A DNA stretch of 64,000 nt from contig NZ_CP138920.1 in NCBI RefSeq assembly GCF_047123815.1, positions 248,001-312,000 of the forward strand, written 5' to 3'. The stretch is from Maricaulis sp017643475 (lineage in GTDB: Bacteria; Pseudomonadota; Alphaproteobacteria; Caulobacterales; Maricaulaceae). Shown here in pieces: positions 24,976 to 33,086 of this stretch. The notes under the pieces are model-generated. The model worked only from the letters and a program-made list of their open reading frames with translations. It was not told the origin of the DNA and ran no database searches. Each line of letters begins with the position of its first letter. Position 1 is the first letter of the stretch. A program made the position numbers and the translations under genes.

Positions 24976-25992
24976 CTAGGCAGCGCTTTGCATCATCGCC
25001 TTGAGGAAATCGCGGGTCTGGTCACGCAGGGCATCCGCCTGTTCTGTCAGCTCGCCGGAGACGTTCACAACTTCGCAAGCATGATCCCGCGTCGAGCTGA
25101 CAGCCTGTAGAACTTCGGCATTGGCACTAGAAACCTGACGCGCATTCTCGGCCGTATGACCGGTGGTACGAGTGATTTCCTGCGTCGCAGCCGATTGTTC
25201 CTCAACCGCCGCACTAATGGAGATCGAAGCGGCTTCCACAGCGTCGATGGAAGTGGTCACGTTCTGGATGCTGTCGACAGCACTGGCGACCACATCCGGC
25301 ATGGAATTGATCTGCGCATTGATGTCGGTCGTTGCGCGCGCCGTCTGTTCGGCCAGCTGTTTAACCTCGGTGGCGACAACAGCGAACCCCTTGCCGGCCT
25401 CACCGGCCCGTGCCGCCTCGATCGTAGCGTTAAGGGCAAGCAGATTGGTCTGTTCAGCGATGTCATCGATGAGCCGTGTCACTTCACCGATGCGCGAGGC
25501 AGTGTCAGAAAGATCCTGGATGGTGGTCGAAGCGACTTTGGCGGTCTCCGCCGCGTCTCCGCCTATCCGGGCCGCTTCAGCAGACTTGTGCGAAATCTCA
25601 CGAATGGCGGCGGTAAGTTGCTCGGAGGCATCAGCCACATTCTGCGCCGTCGCCGACACCTCCTGCGCGGCGGAAGCCACCAGCGAGGAGCGATCCATTG
25701 ATTCGGAGGACTGGCTTTCCAACCCGTTGGCGGCTGTTCCCAGCACGCCAGCTGATTGAGACAAAACCGTTGCGATCGAACCGATGGAATTCTCGAACGC
25801 ATCGGCCTTGGCCTTGTGCTCGCTCTCGCGAACAGCCTTCTCCCGCTCGGCGATGTTGGAGACCACCAGATCGATATCAAGCATGACAACATCGACAACC
25901 TCCTGCTCGCCGACAGCAGGCGCGCAGGCAACAATGATGAAAAGTGCCGGGATCAGAAGGCCCTGCATCAATTGCTTCAGCCTTTGTTCCAT
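24976..25992 (-). CDS. Methyl-accepting chemotaxis-type transducer without a sensor domain
   Basis: A 338-residue protein. One hydrophobic segment (LMQGLLIPALFIIVACAPAVG, residues about 9-29) is followed by a short charged linker and then a full MCP signalling domain. The hairpin tip reads VTRLIDDIAEQTNLLALNATIEAARAGEAGKGFAVVATEVKQLAEQTA, matching the canonical CheA/CheW-binding region, with long coiled coils on both sides. There is no periplasmic ligand domain, PAS or HAMP. The ATG at 25992 follows AGGGG; the upstream frame to 26178 is not used. The hydrophobic stretch contains AC, so a lipoprotein signal or a membrane anchor are both possible. No other chemotaxis genes are nearby. Confidence 0.9.
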   Translation of the reverse strand: MEQRLKQLMQGLLIPALFIIVACAPAVGEQEVVDVVMLDIDLVVSNIAEREKAVRESEHKAKADAFENSIGSIATVLSQSAGVLGTAANGLESQSSESMDRSSLVASAAQEVSATAQNVADASEQLTAAIREISHKSAEAARIGGDAAETAKVASTTIQDLSDTASRIGEVTRLIDDIAEQTNLLALNATIEAARAGEAGKGFAVVATEVKQLAEQTARATTDINAQINSMPDVVASAVDSIQNVTTSIDAVEAASISISAAVEEQSAATQEITRTTGHTAENARQVSSANAEVLQAVSSTRDHACEVVNVSGELTEQADALRDQTRDFLKAMMQSAA

Positions 25993-26261
25993 GGCGTACC
26001 CCTCATGCAACCAGCCCCTAGTCGGGACCACCGGTTTGATTGAGCAAACACCGAACTGACCTGAGGTGCAAACCCGGGGTGAAAAATGGTCATTTGTTGG
26101 GGCGTATGACGTGTATAGTAGGCTCACACCGTGAAAACTGCGCCCCGCAACATGCGGGTTAGCGCAAACCGCACACAAGACTTGTTTTCGAAACCCAAGA
26201 CTCCGATACCTGTCGGCAAAATGCGATCGGCCGCATTTGGGAAAAGGACGAAGTAGACGCC

Positions 26262-27482
26262 ATGAACGAGATGAGCCCGCTCAAAGCCAAGGACGCACCG
26301 GATCTGTCATCCTTTGACTGGGAAGACCCGTTTTTCCTTGATGATCAGCTGACAGAAGACGAGCGCATGGTCCGTGATGCGGCCCGTGCCTATGCACAGG
26401 ACAAGCTGCAACCGCGTGTGATCGACGCCTATCGCGACGAGGTAACAGATCCCGCGATTTTCACCGAAATGGGCGAGCTCGGCCTGCTGGGCTGCACTGT
26501 ACCGGAAGAATATGGCGGTGCCGGGCTGGGTTATGTGGCGTACGGTCTGGTCGCTCGCGAAGTCGAGCGCGTGGACAGTGGCTATCGCTCCATGATGTCC
26601 GTGCAGTCCTCCCTGGTCATGTATCCGATCTATGCCTACGGCACCGAGGAACAGCGCAAGAAATACTTGCCGAAACTCGCCAGCGGCGAATGGATCGGCT
26701 GTTTCGGCCTGACCGAACCGGATGCCGGCTCCGACCCGGCCGGCATGAAAACACGCGCGGTCAAGACCGAGGGCGGTTATCGCCTGACCGGTTCGAAAAT
26801 GTGGATCTCCAATTCTCCGATCGCTGACGTCTTTGTCGTCTGGGCCAAGTCCGAGGCGCATGACGGAAAGATCCGCGGCTTTATCCTCGACAAGGGCATG
26901 AAAGGCCTGTCCGCACCGAAAATTGGCGGCAAGCTCTCGCTGCGTGCCTCTATCACCGGTGAAATCGTCATGGACAATGTCGAAGTCGGTGAAGACGCGC
27001 TGCTGCCGAATGTCTCCGGTCTCAAGGGCCCGTTCGGCTGTCTCAACCGCGCGCGCTACGGCATTTCCTGGGGCGCCATGGGCGCCGCGGAATTCTGCTG
27101 GCATGCGGCACGCCAGTACGGCCTGGACCGCCACCAATTCGGCAAGCCGCTGGCACAGACACAATTGTTCCAGAAGAAGCTGGCTGACATGCAAACCGAG
27201 ATCACGCTGGGCCTGCAAGGCTCGCTGCGCGTGGGTCGCCTGATGGACGAGGCCAAGGCTGCGCCGGAGATGATCTCCATCATGAAGCGCAACAATTGCG
27301 GCAAGGCCCTCGACATCGCTCGCATGTCCCGCGACATGCACGGCGGCAACGGCATCTCCGAGGAATTCCAGATCATGCGCCACATGGTCAATCTGGAGAC
27401 GGTCAATACCTATGAAGGCGCGCATGACGTACACGCCCTCATCCTCGGCCGCGCCCAGACCGGCCTGCAGGCCTTTTTCTAG
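26262..27482 (+). CDS. gcdH: Glutaryl-CoA dehydrogenase
   Basis: A 406-residue acyl-CoA dehydrogenase of the glutaryl-CoA type, which oxidises and decarboxylates glutaryl-CoA to crotonyl-CoA in lysine, tryptophan and dicarboxylate breakdown. Family features include DPFFLDDQLTEDERMVRD near the start, GCTVPEEYGGAGLGYVAYGLVAREVERVDSGYRS, GCFGLTEPDAGSDPAGM, KMWISNSPIADVFVVWAK and NTYEGAHDVHALILGRA, which contains the catalytic Glu. The whole length matches GCDH (about 390-410). It is monocistronic with a clear terminator 20 bases downstream. Confidence 0.95.
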   Translation: MNEMSPLKAKDAPDLSSFDWEDPFFLDDQLTEDERMVRDAARAYAQDKLQPRVIDAYRDEVTDPAIFTEMGELGLLGCTVPEEYGGAGLGYVAYGLVAREVERVDSGYRSMMSVQSSLVMYPIYAYGTEEQRKKYLPKLASGEWIGCFGLTEPDAGSDPAGMKTRAVKTEGGYRLTGSKMWISNSPIADVFVVWAKSEAHDGKIRGFILDKGMKGLSAPKIGGKLSLRASITGEIVMDNVEVGEDALLPNVSGLKGPFGCLNRARYGISWGAMGAAEFCWHAARQYGLDRHQFGKPLAQTQLFQKKLADMQTEITLGLQGSLRVGRLMDEAKAAPEMISIMKRNNCGKALDIARMSRDMHGGNGISEEFQIMRHMVNLETVNTYEGAHDVHALILGRAQTGLQAFF

Positions 27483-27502
27483 GGCCCGCAAAATCTTTGA
27501 AG

Positions 27503-27529
27503 AAAGGCGCTCCCCGGGGCGCCTTTTTT
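27503..27529 (+). terminator. Rho-independent terminator after gcdH
   Basis: AAGGCGC pairs with GCGCCTT around TCCCCGGG and is followed by a T run. Confidence 0.88.
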
Positions 27530-27607
27530 GTTGGTTGCTGCAGAAGATGCTGATTAAGCCGCAGCTTGTACTTGAAGCCGCAGGCCGAGCCATTTAAACC
27601 CGGAGGT

Positions 27608-27697
27608 GGACAGGTGGCCGAGTGGCTGAAGGCGCTCCCTGCTAAGGGAGTAGGCGGTGTCCCCGTCTCGTGGGTTCGAATCCCATCCTGTCCGCCA
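27608..27697 (+). tRNA. tRNA-Ser (anticodon GCT)
   Basis: Acceptor arms GGACAGG and CCTGTCC pair perfectly, with G discriminator and encoded CCA. The D-arm contains TGGCCGAGTGG, and the anticodon stem CTCCC/GGGAG carries the loop TGCTAA with anticodon GCT. A long variable arm (GGCGGTGTCCCCGTCTC) and the T-loop GGGTTCGAATCCC follow. Long variable arm plus anticodon identify serine (AGC/AGU codons). Confidence 0.97.
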
Positions 27698-28111
27698 CTT
27701 TTTTTCGTGAAATTAGACGTGTTTCTGCCGCGGAAACGCATTGTGACGGCACGATAAGCGGTCAGTTTACCGCATCGCAACATCGTTTTCCGCCCTCCCG
27801 TCAGACCTGTCTCAGCTGAGCATTTTCGATTTTGCGGCGCAGCAAAACGAAGTGAACTCTTGACGAAGCACGTAAATATTAAAACTTCCGGGGAGGGTGT
27901 AGAGCGGACACAAATGTTCACTCAAACACTGTTGGCGTAACAAAATTCGCCTTCGGGTAATGTGTACTCTCGGGTTCTCGGAATTTTTCCGGGACAGGTT
28001 TTCGCAACTACGATCTGTACATACCGGGTTTTCGCAACTACGATCTGTACATACCGGGTTTTCGCAACCACGGTTTGGACATACCGGGAAAGCAAAAAAG
28101 GAGAACAGATC
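27698..28111. other. 414-base region between tRNA-Ser and the proteorhodopsin gene
   Basis: No gene is supported here. The first 290 bases are AT-richer than the genome average in this window and presumably contain the rhodopsin promoter, although I cannot identify a convincing -35/-10 pair. The last 115 bases hold three 30-bp tandem repeats and a strong ribosome site (AAGGAG, 28098-28103). I see no copy of the tRNA 3' end that would mark an integrated element. Confidence 0.6.
27997..28086 (+). repeat. Three tandem 30-bp repeats in the leader of the rhodopsin gene
   Basis: Units 27997-28026, 28027-28056 and 28057-28086. The first two are identical (starting GGTTTTCGCAACTACGATC and ending TGTACATACCG). 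The third differs at a few positions (AACCACGGTTTGGACATACCG). Just upstream, CGGGTTCTCGGAA (27971-27983) resembles a decayed fourth unit. Because 30 is divisible by three, all units are read in the same frame as the rhodopsin gene, giving a repeated VFATTICTYR if translated. The array ends 25 bases before the ATG. It could be a set of binding sites, a leader RNA element, or a coding extension. Confidence 0.9.
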
Positions 28112-28795
28112 ATGCTGGATCCTTCCGATTATGTAGGTGTTTCTTTCTGGATTATTTCAGCGGCAATGTTGGCCGCTACCTATTTCTTCTATGTCGAGCG
28201 CGATCGAGCGGTGGGCAAGTGGAAAACTTCGCTCACTGTCGCAGCCATGGTCACGGGCATCGCCGCTTTGCACTACTTCTACATGCGCGGCGTGTGGGCG
28301 GAAACAGGCGAGAGCCCGACAGTGTTCCGCTATGTCGATTGGCTCCTCACCGTCCCTCTGCAGATCGTTGAGTTCTATTTGATCCTCGCTGCGATCGCGG
28401 TCGTCAGGTCGACCTTGTTCTGGAAACTCTTAGTCGCCTCGGTGGTGATGCTGATTGGTGGCTATCTCGGTGAAACCGGCGCCATGAACGTGTGGGCGGG
28501 CTTTATCATCGGCATGCTGGGATGGGTCTACATCATCTATGAAATCTTCGTAGGGGAAGCCAGCCAGATCAATGCATCCAGTGGCACTGCGGCCAGCAAG
28601 AAAGCGTTCGGGGCACTGCGTCTGATCGTGACCGTCGGGTGGTCAATCTATCCCATCGGGTTCGTGGTCGGCTATGTTGGCGCAGGTGACGCCGGCACAC
28701 TCAACCTTGTTTACAACCTCGCCGACTTTGTGAACAAGATAGCCTTTGGTGTCGTCATCTGGGCTGCGGCAACGAGCGACGAACACAAAGCCTGA
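28112..28795 (+). CDS. Proteorhodopsin, light-driven proton pump, blue-tuned type
   Basis: A 227-residue seven-helix retinal protein. Helix C reads RYVDWLLTVPLQIVEFYLIL and supplies Arg73, proton acceptor Asp76, Thr80 and proton donor Glu87, the DTE pattern of proton-pumping proteorhodopsins. His54 (ALHYFYMRG) matches the His that partners the acceptor, with the same 22-residue spacing as in the classic protein. Residue 84, equal to position 105 of green proteorhodopsin, is Gln, which gives blue absorption. Helix G has NLADFVNKIAFG with Schiff-base Lys209. No cleavable signal is evident with this start. ATG 28112 is chosen because AAGGAG lies 8 bases before it; an in-frame extension to GTG 27962 is possible. 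No retinal or carotenoid gene lies in the window. Monocistronic, with a strong terminator. Confidence 0.97.
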   Translation: MLDPSDYVGVSFWIISAAMLAATYFFYVERDRAVGKWKTSLTVAAMVTGIAALHYFYMRGVWAETGESPTVFRYVDWLLTVPLQIVEFYLILAAIAVVRSTLFWKLLVASVVMLIGGYLGETGAMNVWAGFIIGMLGWVYIIYEIFVGEASQINASSGTAASKKAFGALRLIVTVGWSIYPIGFVVGYVGAGDAGTLNLVYNLADFVNKIAFGVVIWAAATSDEHKA

Positions 28796-28808
28796 TTGTT
28801 GCGCTTTC

Positions 28809-28842
28809 AAAACCGCCGGGGCCTTCCCCGGCGGTTTTTTTT
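28809..28842 (+). terminator. Rho-independent terminator after the rhodopsin gene
   Basis: A 13-base perfect stem, AAAACCGCCGGGG with CCCCGGCGGTTTT, loop CCTT and a T8 run, 13 bases after the stop. It is one of the strongest terminators in the window. Confidence 0.95.
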
Positions 28843-29088
28843 CTCTGGACCCAACAACCGTTCAACGATCCAGTCGGATAGCGGCGCGAAGTGGACGAAA
28901 TTGCGGTCTCCATCCAGAGTGTGCGACGTCCCAATCCGACATCAATACAGCGTCGACTTCATTGTGGTTCGCGACGGATATTGATCCGCCCCTGCAGCCG
29001 CACAACTCCGCGCGCAGGCCCGACCCAGGCTAGACGCGCGCATCAATTGCGGTTCAACCTGCACCGAAAACCATTTTGGAAATTGACA

Positions 29089-30045
29089 ATGCGCCTGAGG
29101 ATCAACGCCCGCCCCAGCTTTGCCATGCCCGGTCTTGTCACCAGCCTGCTCATCCTCGCCAGTACACTCCTTGACGCTCCCGCGACGGCCAGCATGACCA
29201 CCATTCAGGAAACGCCGCCGGAGACGTCCGCCATGACCCGCAGAGTGCCCGCCCAGACCGACCTCGAGGCGATCGCCTTGCCTGGCGCCGTGGATATCAC
29301 ACGGTCGACCGAAATATGGTCGGACTTCGGTGAAGAGCGCTGGATTCGAAATGTCAATCGGCCGACACTCCTGCCGATGCGACCCGCCCCGGATCTTGAC
29401 AATGGCATCAGCCTGCTCGTGATACCCGGCGGTGGCTTCCAGTTCGTCTCCATCGACAATGAAGGCTATCGCATTGCGGAAAATCTGGTCGCGCGCGGCT
29501 ATACGGTTTTCATCCTCAAATACCGCACCATGACGACGCCGGAAGACGAAGCCGCCTTCTCGGACCATATGCGCGCCCTGTTTTCGGGTCAGCTGCCGTT
29601 CGAGAGCTTCGATCGAACCTCCGGGGAGACGGTCGCGATATCCGATGCAGTGGCAGCCTGGCAGCTGATGCACGACCACGCGGACGAATGGAGGCTGGAT
29701 CCTGAACGGACCGGCATCGTTGGCTTCTCGGCAGGCGCCATAACGGCGCTCGGGCTGGCGCGGCAGGCAACAGACCCGGCTCCGGCTTTCCTGGGTTACC
29801 TCTACGGGCCGATGACGGACATGGCGCTGCCCGAAACATTACCGCCCCTCTTCAGCGCCTTGGCCGCGGACGACACGCTTTTTGCCGGACAGGGCTTTCA
29901 GCTCGTAGAGGACTGGCAGGAACGTGGCGGTGAAGTCGAGTTTCACTATTACGCGGCCGGAGGCCATGGTTTTGGCAGCTATCAGCGCGGCACTCCGGCA
30001 GACGGGTGGCTTGACCAGTTTGATAGCTGGCTGCGCACGCGCTGA
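29089..30045 (+). CDS. Exported alpha/beta hydrolase (esterase-like)
   Basis: A 318-residue hydrolase with an N-terminal export signal (PGLVTSLLILASTLLDAPATA). The oxyanion region is LLVIPGGGFQFVSIDNEGYRIAENLVARGYTVFILKYR, like acetyl-xylan and carbohydrate esterases with a P-GGG-F motif. The nucleophile is GIVGFSAGAITALG, and the His lies in YYAAGGHGFGSYQRG with DGWLDQFDSWL at the end. The ATG at 29089 is the first codon giving a clean signal peptide; the frame is open further upstream without a better ribosome site. It probably removes acyl groups from a sugar or small ester in the periplasm. Substrate unknown. Confidence 0.88.
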   Translation: MRLRINARPSFAMPGLVTSLLILASTLLDAPATASMTTIQETPPETSAMTRRVPAQTDLEAIALPGAVDITRSTEIWSDFGEERWIRNVNRPTLLPMRPAPDLDNGISLLVIPGGGFQFVSIDNEGYRIAENLVARGYTVFILKYRTMTTPEDEAAFSDHMRALFSGQLPFESFDRTSGETVAISDAVAAWQLMHDHADEWRLDPERTGIVGFSAGAITALGLARQATDPAPAFLGYLYGPMTDMALPETLPPLFSALAADDTLFAGQGFQLVEDWQERGGEVEFHYYAAGGHGFGSYQRGTPADGWLDQFDSWLRTR

Positions 30046-30071
30046 ACGCCAGCGGCTGCGGGGAATCTCGC

Positions 30072-31448
30072 CTATTCGGCCGCGACAGCCTTGACCGCTA
30101 CCTGGCTCGGACGCGCCTTGCCCAGCCCGTAAAGCGCCACTTCCAGGCTTGATACGCCATGCACCAGCGTATTGGGCGCGATGCTTTGCTTGCCGGTCCA
30201 GGCAATGTCAGGGAAGCGCTCCAGGATTTTCCGGAAAGCGGTCTGCAATTGCATGAGCGCAATCTTCTGGCCGAGGCATTTGTGGGGGCCATGGCCGAAG
30301 GCGACATGCCGGTCAAAATTCTCACGGTCGAGGTCGAACATATCCGGATTGGCAAACGTATCCGGATCGCGATTGGCCGCCGGGTACCAGAGGATGACCT
30401 TTTCATCCTTGGCGATGCGCTGTCCGTTCAGCTCGGTGTCCTCAAGGGCCGTCCGGCGCATGTGCTGAACCGGCGAGATCATGCGGATCGCCTCGTGGGA
30501 CATGCGCGGGATAAGATCCGGCTCGGCCAGAACCCGGGCACGTTGTTCCGGGAATTGCGTCAGCAGGCGGATGGTGCCGGAGAGCGAGTTCCGTGTCGTG
30601 TCATTGCCAGCAAAGATGATCAGCAACCAGGACCCGTCCAGGTATTCCTGCGGCAAGGGCTTGCCGGCCATGCGGGTATTGGCGATCGCGGTCATCAGGT
30701 CCTGGCGCGGGTTTTCCCGGCGGTCGGCCATGACGCGCTCGCCATAGTCAAACATCTGGTTGACATAGTGGAAGAATTTGAGCGGGAACCAGGGGCGGCG
30801 CGTCAACAGCGGCCAGGGGCTGACGAAATACTGGTTGGCCAGCTCGAGATAATGCATCCACTTGATGATCTTGGGACGGTCCACCTCGTCCACGCCGAGC
30901 ATTTCGCACAGAGTGAACAGGGGCAGTTCCTGCGAGAACAGGCTGACAAAGTCGACCACGGGGCCCTGTCGCTCCATGTCATCGAGCAGCTGGTCCACTT
31001 TCGCCTCGACCCGCTGGGACAGCTCAGCGACGAAACGGGGAATGAAATAGTCCTTCTGCTGGATCCGCATTTCCATGTGGTGCGGCTGGTCCAGATTGAT
31101 GATCGAGTTGAAGGCGGCGGGAATGAGTTTTTTCGGCTTCCACTCGCGGCGCGGCATGACAAACATGTTGATGCTGCCGCGCTCGGAGGAGAACACATCA
31201 GAGGCCAGCTCCACGGTCTTGATGTCTTCGTAACGGGTTACCGACCAGAAGCCCGCGCGCTTGGCGTCGGCCTTTGACCACATGACCGGCGCGGTCTCGC
31301 GCATCTGCCTGAAAAATTCGTGCGGATGTCCGGACGTCCAGGCATTTGGATCCCACAACTCGAATCCGGACAGGCTGGGATAGACCGCTTCATGGGTGGG
31401 AGCGAGTTGGGCCCGGTCTTCCAGGATGACATCACTGACCAGCTGCAT
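30072..31448 (-). CDS. Cytochrome P450 monooxygenase
   Basis: A 458-residue soluble bacterial P450. The I-helix oxygen motif is FAGNDTTRNS (279-288), the ExxR pair is Glu319/Arg322 (HEAIRM), and the haem loop is FGHGPHKCLGQ with Cys391. The sequence LDQPHHMEMRIQQKDYFIP is the usual C-helix start. Fold and length resemble the sterol and fatty-acid P450s found beside beta-oxidation genes in actinobacteria and marine proteobacteria, though I cannot assign a CYP family by eye. Redox partners are not encoded nearby. A near-perfect palindrome is 21 bases upstream of the start. Confidence 0.95.
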   Translation of the reverse strand: MQLVSDVILEDRAQLAPTHEAVYPSLSGFELWDPNAWTSGHPHEFFRQMRETAPVMWSKADAKRAGFWSVTRYEDIKTVELASDVFSSERGSINMFVMPRREWKPKKLIPAAFNSIINLDQPHHMEMRIQQKDYFIPRFVAELSQRVEAKVDQLLDDMERQGPVVDFVSLFSQELPLFTLCEMLGVDEVDRPKIIKWMHYLELANQYFVSPWPLLTRRPWFPLKFFHYVNQMFDYGERVMADRRENPRQDLMTAIANTRMAGKPLPQEYLDGSWLLIIFAGNDTTRNSLSGTIRLLTQFPEQRARVLAEPDLIPRMSHEAIRMISPVQHMRRTALEDTELNGQRIAKDEKVILWYPAANRDPDTFANPDMFDLDRENFDRHVAFGHGPHKCLGQKIALMQLQTAFRKILERFPDIAWTGKQSIAPNTLVHGVSSLEVALYGLGKARPSQVAVKAVAAE

Positions 31449-31468
31449 GGCCGCCTCCGACTAGTTAA

Positions 31469-31481
31469 TGAACGCCGTTCA
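31469..31481. promoter_or_regulatory. Palindrome upstream of the P450 gene
   Basis: TGAACG and CGTTCA flank a single central base, and outer TTAA blocks extend the symmetry. The site lies 21 bases upstream of the P450 start, a position fitting repressor control. The cognate regulator is unknown. Confidence 0.5.
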
Positions 31482-31615
31482 CTTAACCAAGGTGGAGCCG
31501 TTGGCCCGGTCTGACAAGTGCCAATTCGCGGTGGACCGCAAATTTATTGAGCGGGGCTCGCGTCCGAACTGATCAGGATGAGCTCGGTCTGTCGTCCATC
31601 GAGAAAACGCACGGA

Positions 31616-32929
31616 CTAGCCATCGAAGAAGGCGTCTTCCTCGGTCCGAAAGTCGACGATCTGGCCGTCCCATTCAGGCACCTCGCCAAATGTCGTCAGC
31701 TCGATCGACCAGGCGGTGTCCGCATACAGGGGATATTCGCTGCGCGGATCACCGTTCTGGTTGTCCCAGAACCCAATGGCCGTGCCTGCACCATGGCCAT
31801 GCAGCCCGATCGGGTGGCTGTAGATCGAAGGATTGATTCCCTCCGCGATGGCCTGGGCACGGGCCCGGGCCAGGATCTCGTTGCCGGTCAGGCCGACCTG
31901 CATGTGCTCGCGCAGTATGTCCTGAACGCGATTAGACGCCGCCAGGCCGTCGACCAGCCCCTGGGGTGCGGCTGTCTCCCCCTCCCGAAGCACATAAGCT
32001 AGGTGCTGGGTGTCGGTGTTGAGCCGGAGATAGGTAATGCCAAAGTCGGTCCACAGCAGATCGCCTGGCTGGATTACGGTATCGCCGTACAGCATGCCGT
32101 CCTGACCAGCGCGCTGGATGCCGACCGACGGGTGGAACCAGGGCTGGATTCCCAGGCGTGACAACTCCTCGCGATACCACCAGACCACATCATCGGCGGT
32201 GGTCACGCCCGGCTCGATGACCGCCGTGGAAAAGGCCCGCGACATGATCCAGTGCGCGGTGCGGACGATGTCCGGATAAATCGCCATCTCGCGCGGTGTT
32301 CGGGTCTCCAGCCACCGGACGGCCAGGGTTTCACCGGAGGTGATGCGGTCGTGGAAACGCTCCGGCAGGGCGGCCATCATCAGCCGGTACTGGCTCAGCG
32401 TCATGCCATCGCCAAAGGCGGACAGGTCAGAGTAATTGATGGCGATGCTGGCCGGGTCGCGCGCGGCGATAATATCTGCGACCGCCCGCCATTGATCCGG
32501 CTGCTCCGCCGGGTCCCAGGATGGCTCGAACAGGCCCGCCAGCCCATAACGTGACACGGTCAGGCGCTCGATCGGCTGTCCCTCACCCGGATCAAAGAAG
32601 ATCAGGATTGTGCGCCGGCGCGCGGCCATGCTGCGGGCGTCCAGCATGCTCTCGATGACCGGTTCTTCGAAATACTCCCGCGCCATCAACAACCACATCG
32701 AGACATTATTCTCGCGCATGATTTGCGGAATCACCAGATCAAGCCGCTCGGCGATTATCCCGTCAATCAACGGCACCTGTTCGCGCAAGGGCAGGATTTC
32801 GGGCGCTTCAGGGAGACCCGCCTCAACCTCCTCGAACTGTGCCGCGGACGTCGCCGCCAGAGTTGCAAACAGGGACAAGGCCGTCCCGACAAACACGGCG
32901 AGCCAGGCGCCTGAGCGGATCATGAACAT
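31616..32929 (-). CDS. Exported M24 family metallopeptidase (Xaa-Pro peptidase-like)
   Basis: A 437-residue protein with a signal peptide (AWLAVFVGTALSLFATLAATSAA). The pita-bread metal ligands are visible in order: LLWTDFGITYLRLNTDTQH (two Asp), PIGLHGHGAGTAIGFWD (His), YADTAWSIELTT (Glu) and GQIVDFRTEEDAFF (Glu). This matches aminopeptidase P/methionine-aminopeptidase family M24. The N-terminal domain (residues 40-230) is the non-catalytic creatinase-like part. The start could be the Met at 32929 or two codons later. It would release N-terminal residues next to proline from peptides outside the inner membrane. Confidence 0.92.
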   Translation of the reverse strand: MFMIRSGAWLAVFVGTALSLFATLAATSAAQFEEVEAGLPEAPEILPLREQVPLIDGIIAERLDLVIPQIMRENNVSMWLLMAREYFEEPVIESMLDARSMAARRRTILIFFDPGEGQPIERLTVSRYGLAGLFEPSWDPAEQPDQWRAVADIIAARDPASIAINYSDLSAFGDGMTLSQYRLMMAALPERFHDRITSGETLAVRWLETRTPREMAIYPDIVRTAHWIMSRAFSTAVIEPGVTTADDVVWWYREELSRLGIQPWFHPSVGIQRAGQDGMLYGDTVIQPGDLLWTDFGITYLRLNTDTQHLAYVLREGETAAPQGLVDGLAASNRVQDILREHMQVGLTGNEILARARAQAIAEGINPSIYSHPIGLHGHGAGTAIGFWDNQNGDPRSEYPLYADTAWSIELTTFGEVPEWDGQIVDFRTEEDAFFDG

Positions 32930-33086
32930 GCCATTTGCTTAACGCAGCTTGCAGACGGAGTCGATGAACTGGGAAAACGTTGCCTGCCTATTTTTTTGGT
33001 TCAGCTCCTTGCTCGCCTGCTTCTGGTGGCCATGATAACCGTGCGCTCTGCCCCATCGAGCTTGATACCGGACACGAGGCCCTGCG

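Noticed and set aside
27608..27697. tRNA-Ser 3' end as an attachment site
   Set aside because: I found no second copy of the tRNA 3' sequence downstream and no integrase gene in the window.
27860..27888. TTGACG at 27860 as the -35 box of the rhodopsin promoter
   Set aside because: No TATAAT-like hexamer lies 16-18 bases downstream, so I do not call a promoter.
27997..28086. The tandem 30-bp units as a CRISPR array
   Set aside because: The units are directly adjacent with no spacers, and there are no cas genes.
27962..28111. Rhodopsin start at GTG 27962 with an N-terminal repeat extension
   Set aside because: Not chosen as the main start because AAGGAG sits 8 bases before ATG 28112 and no ribosome site precedes the GTG; it is kept as an open possibility in the findings.
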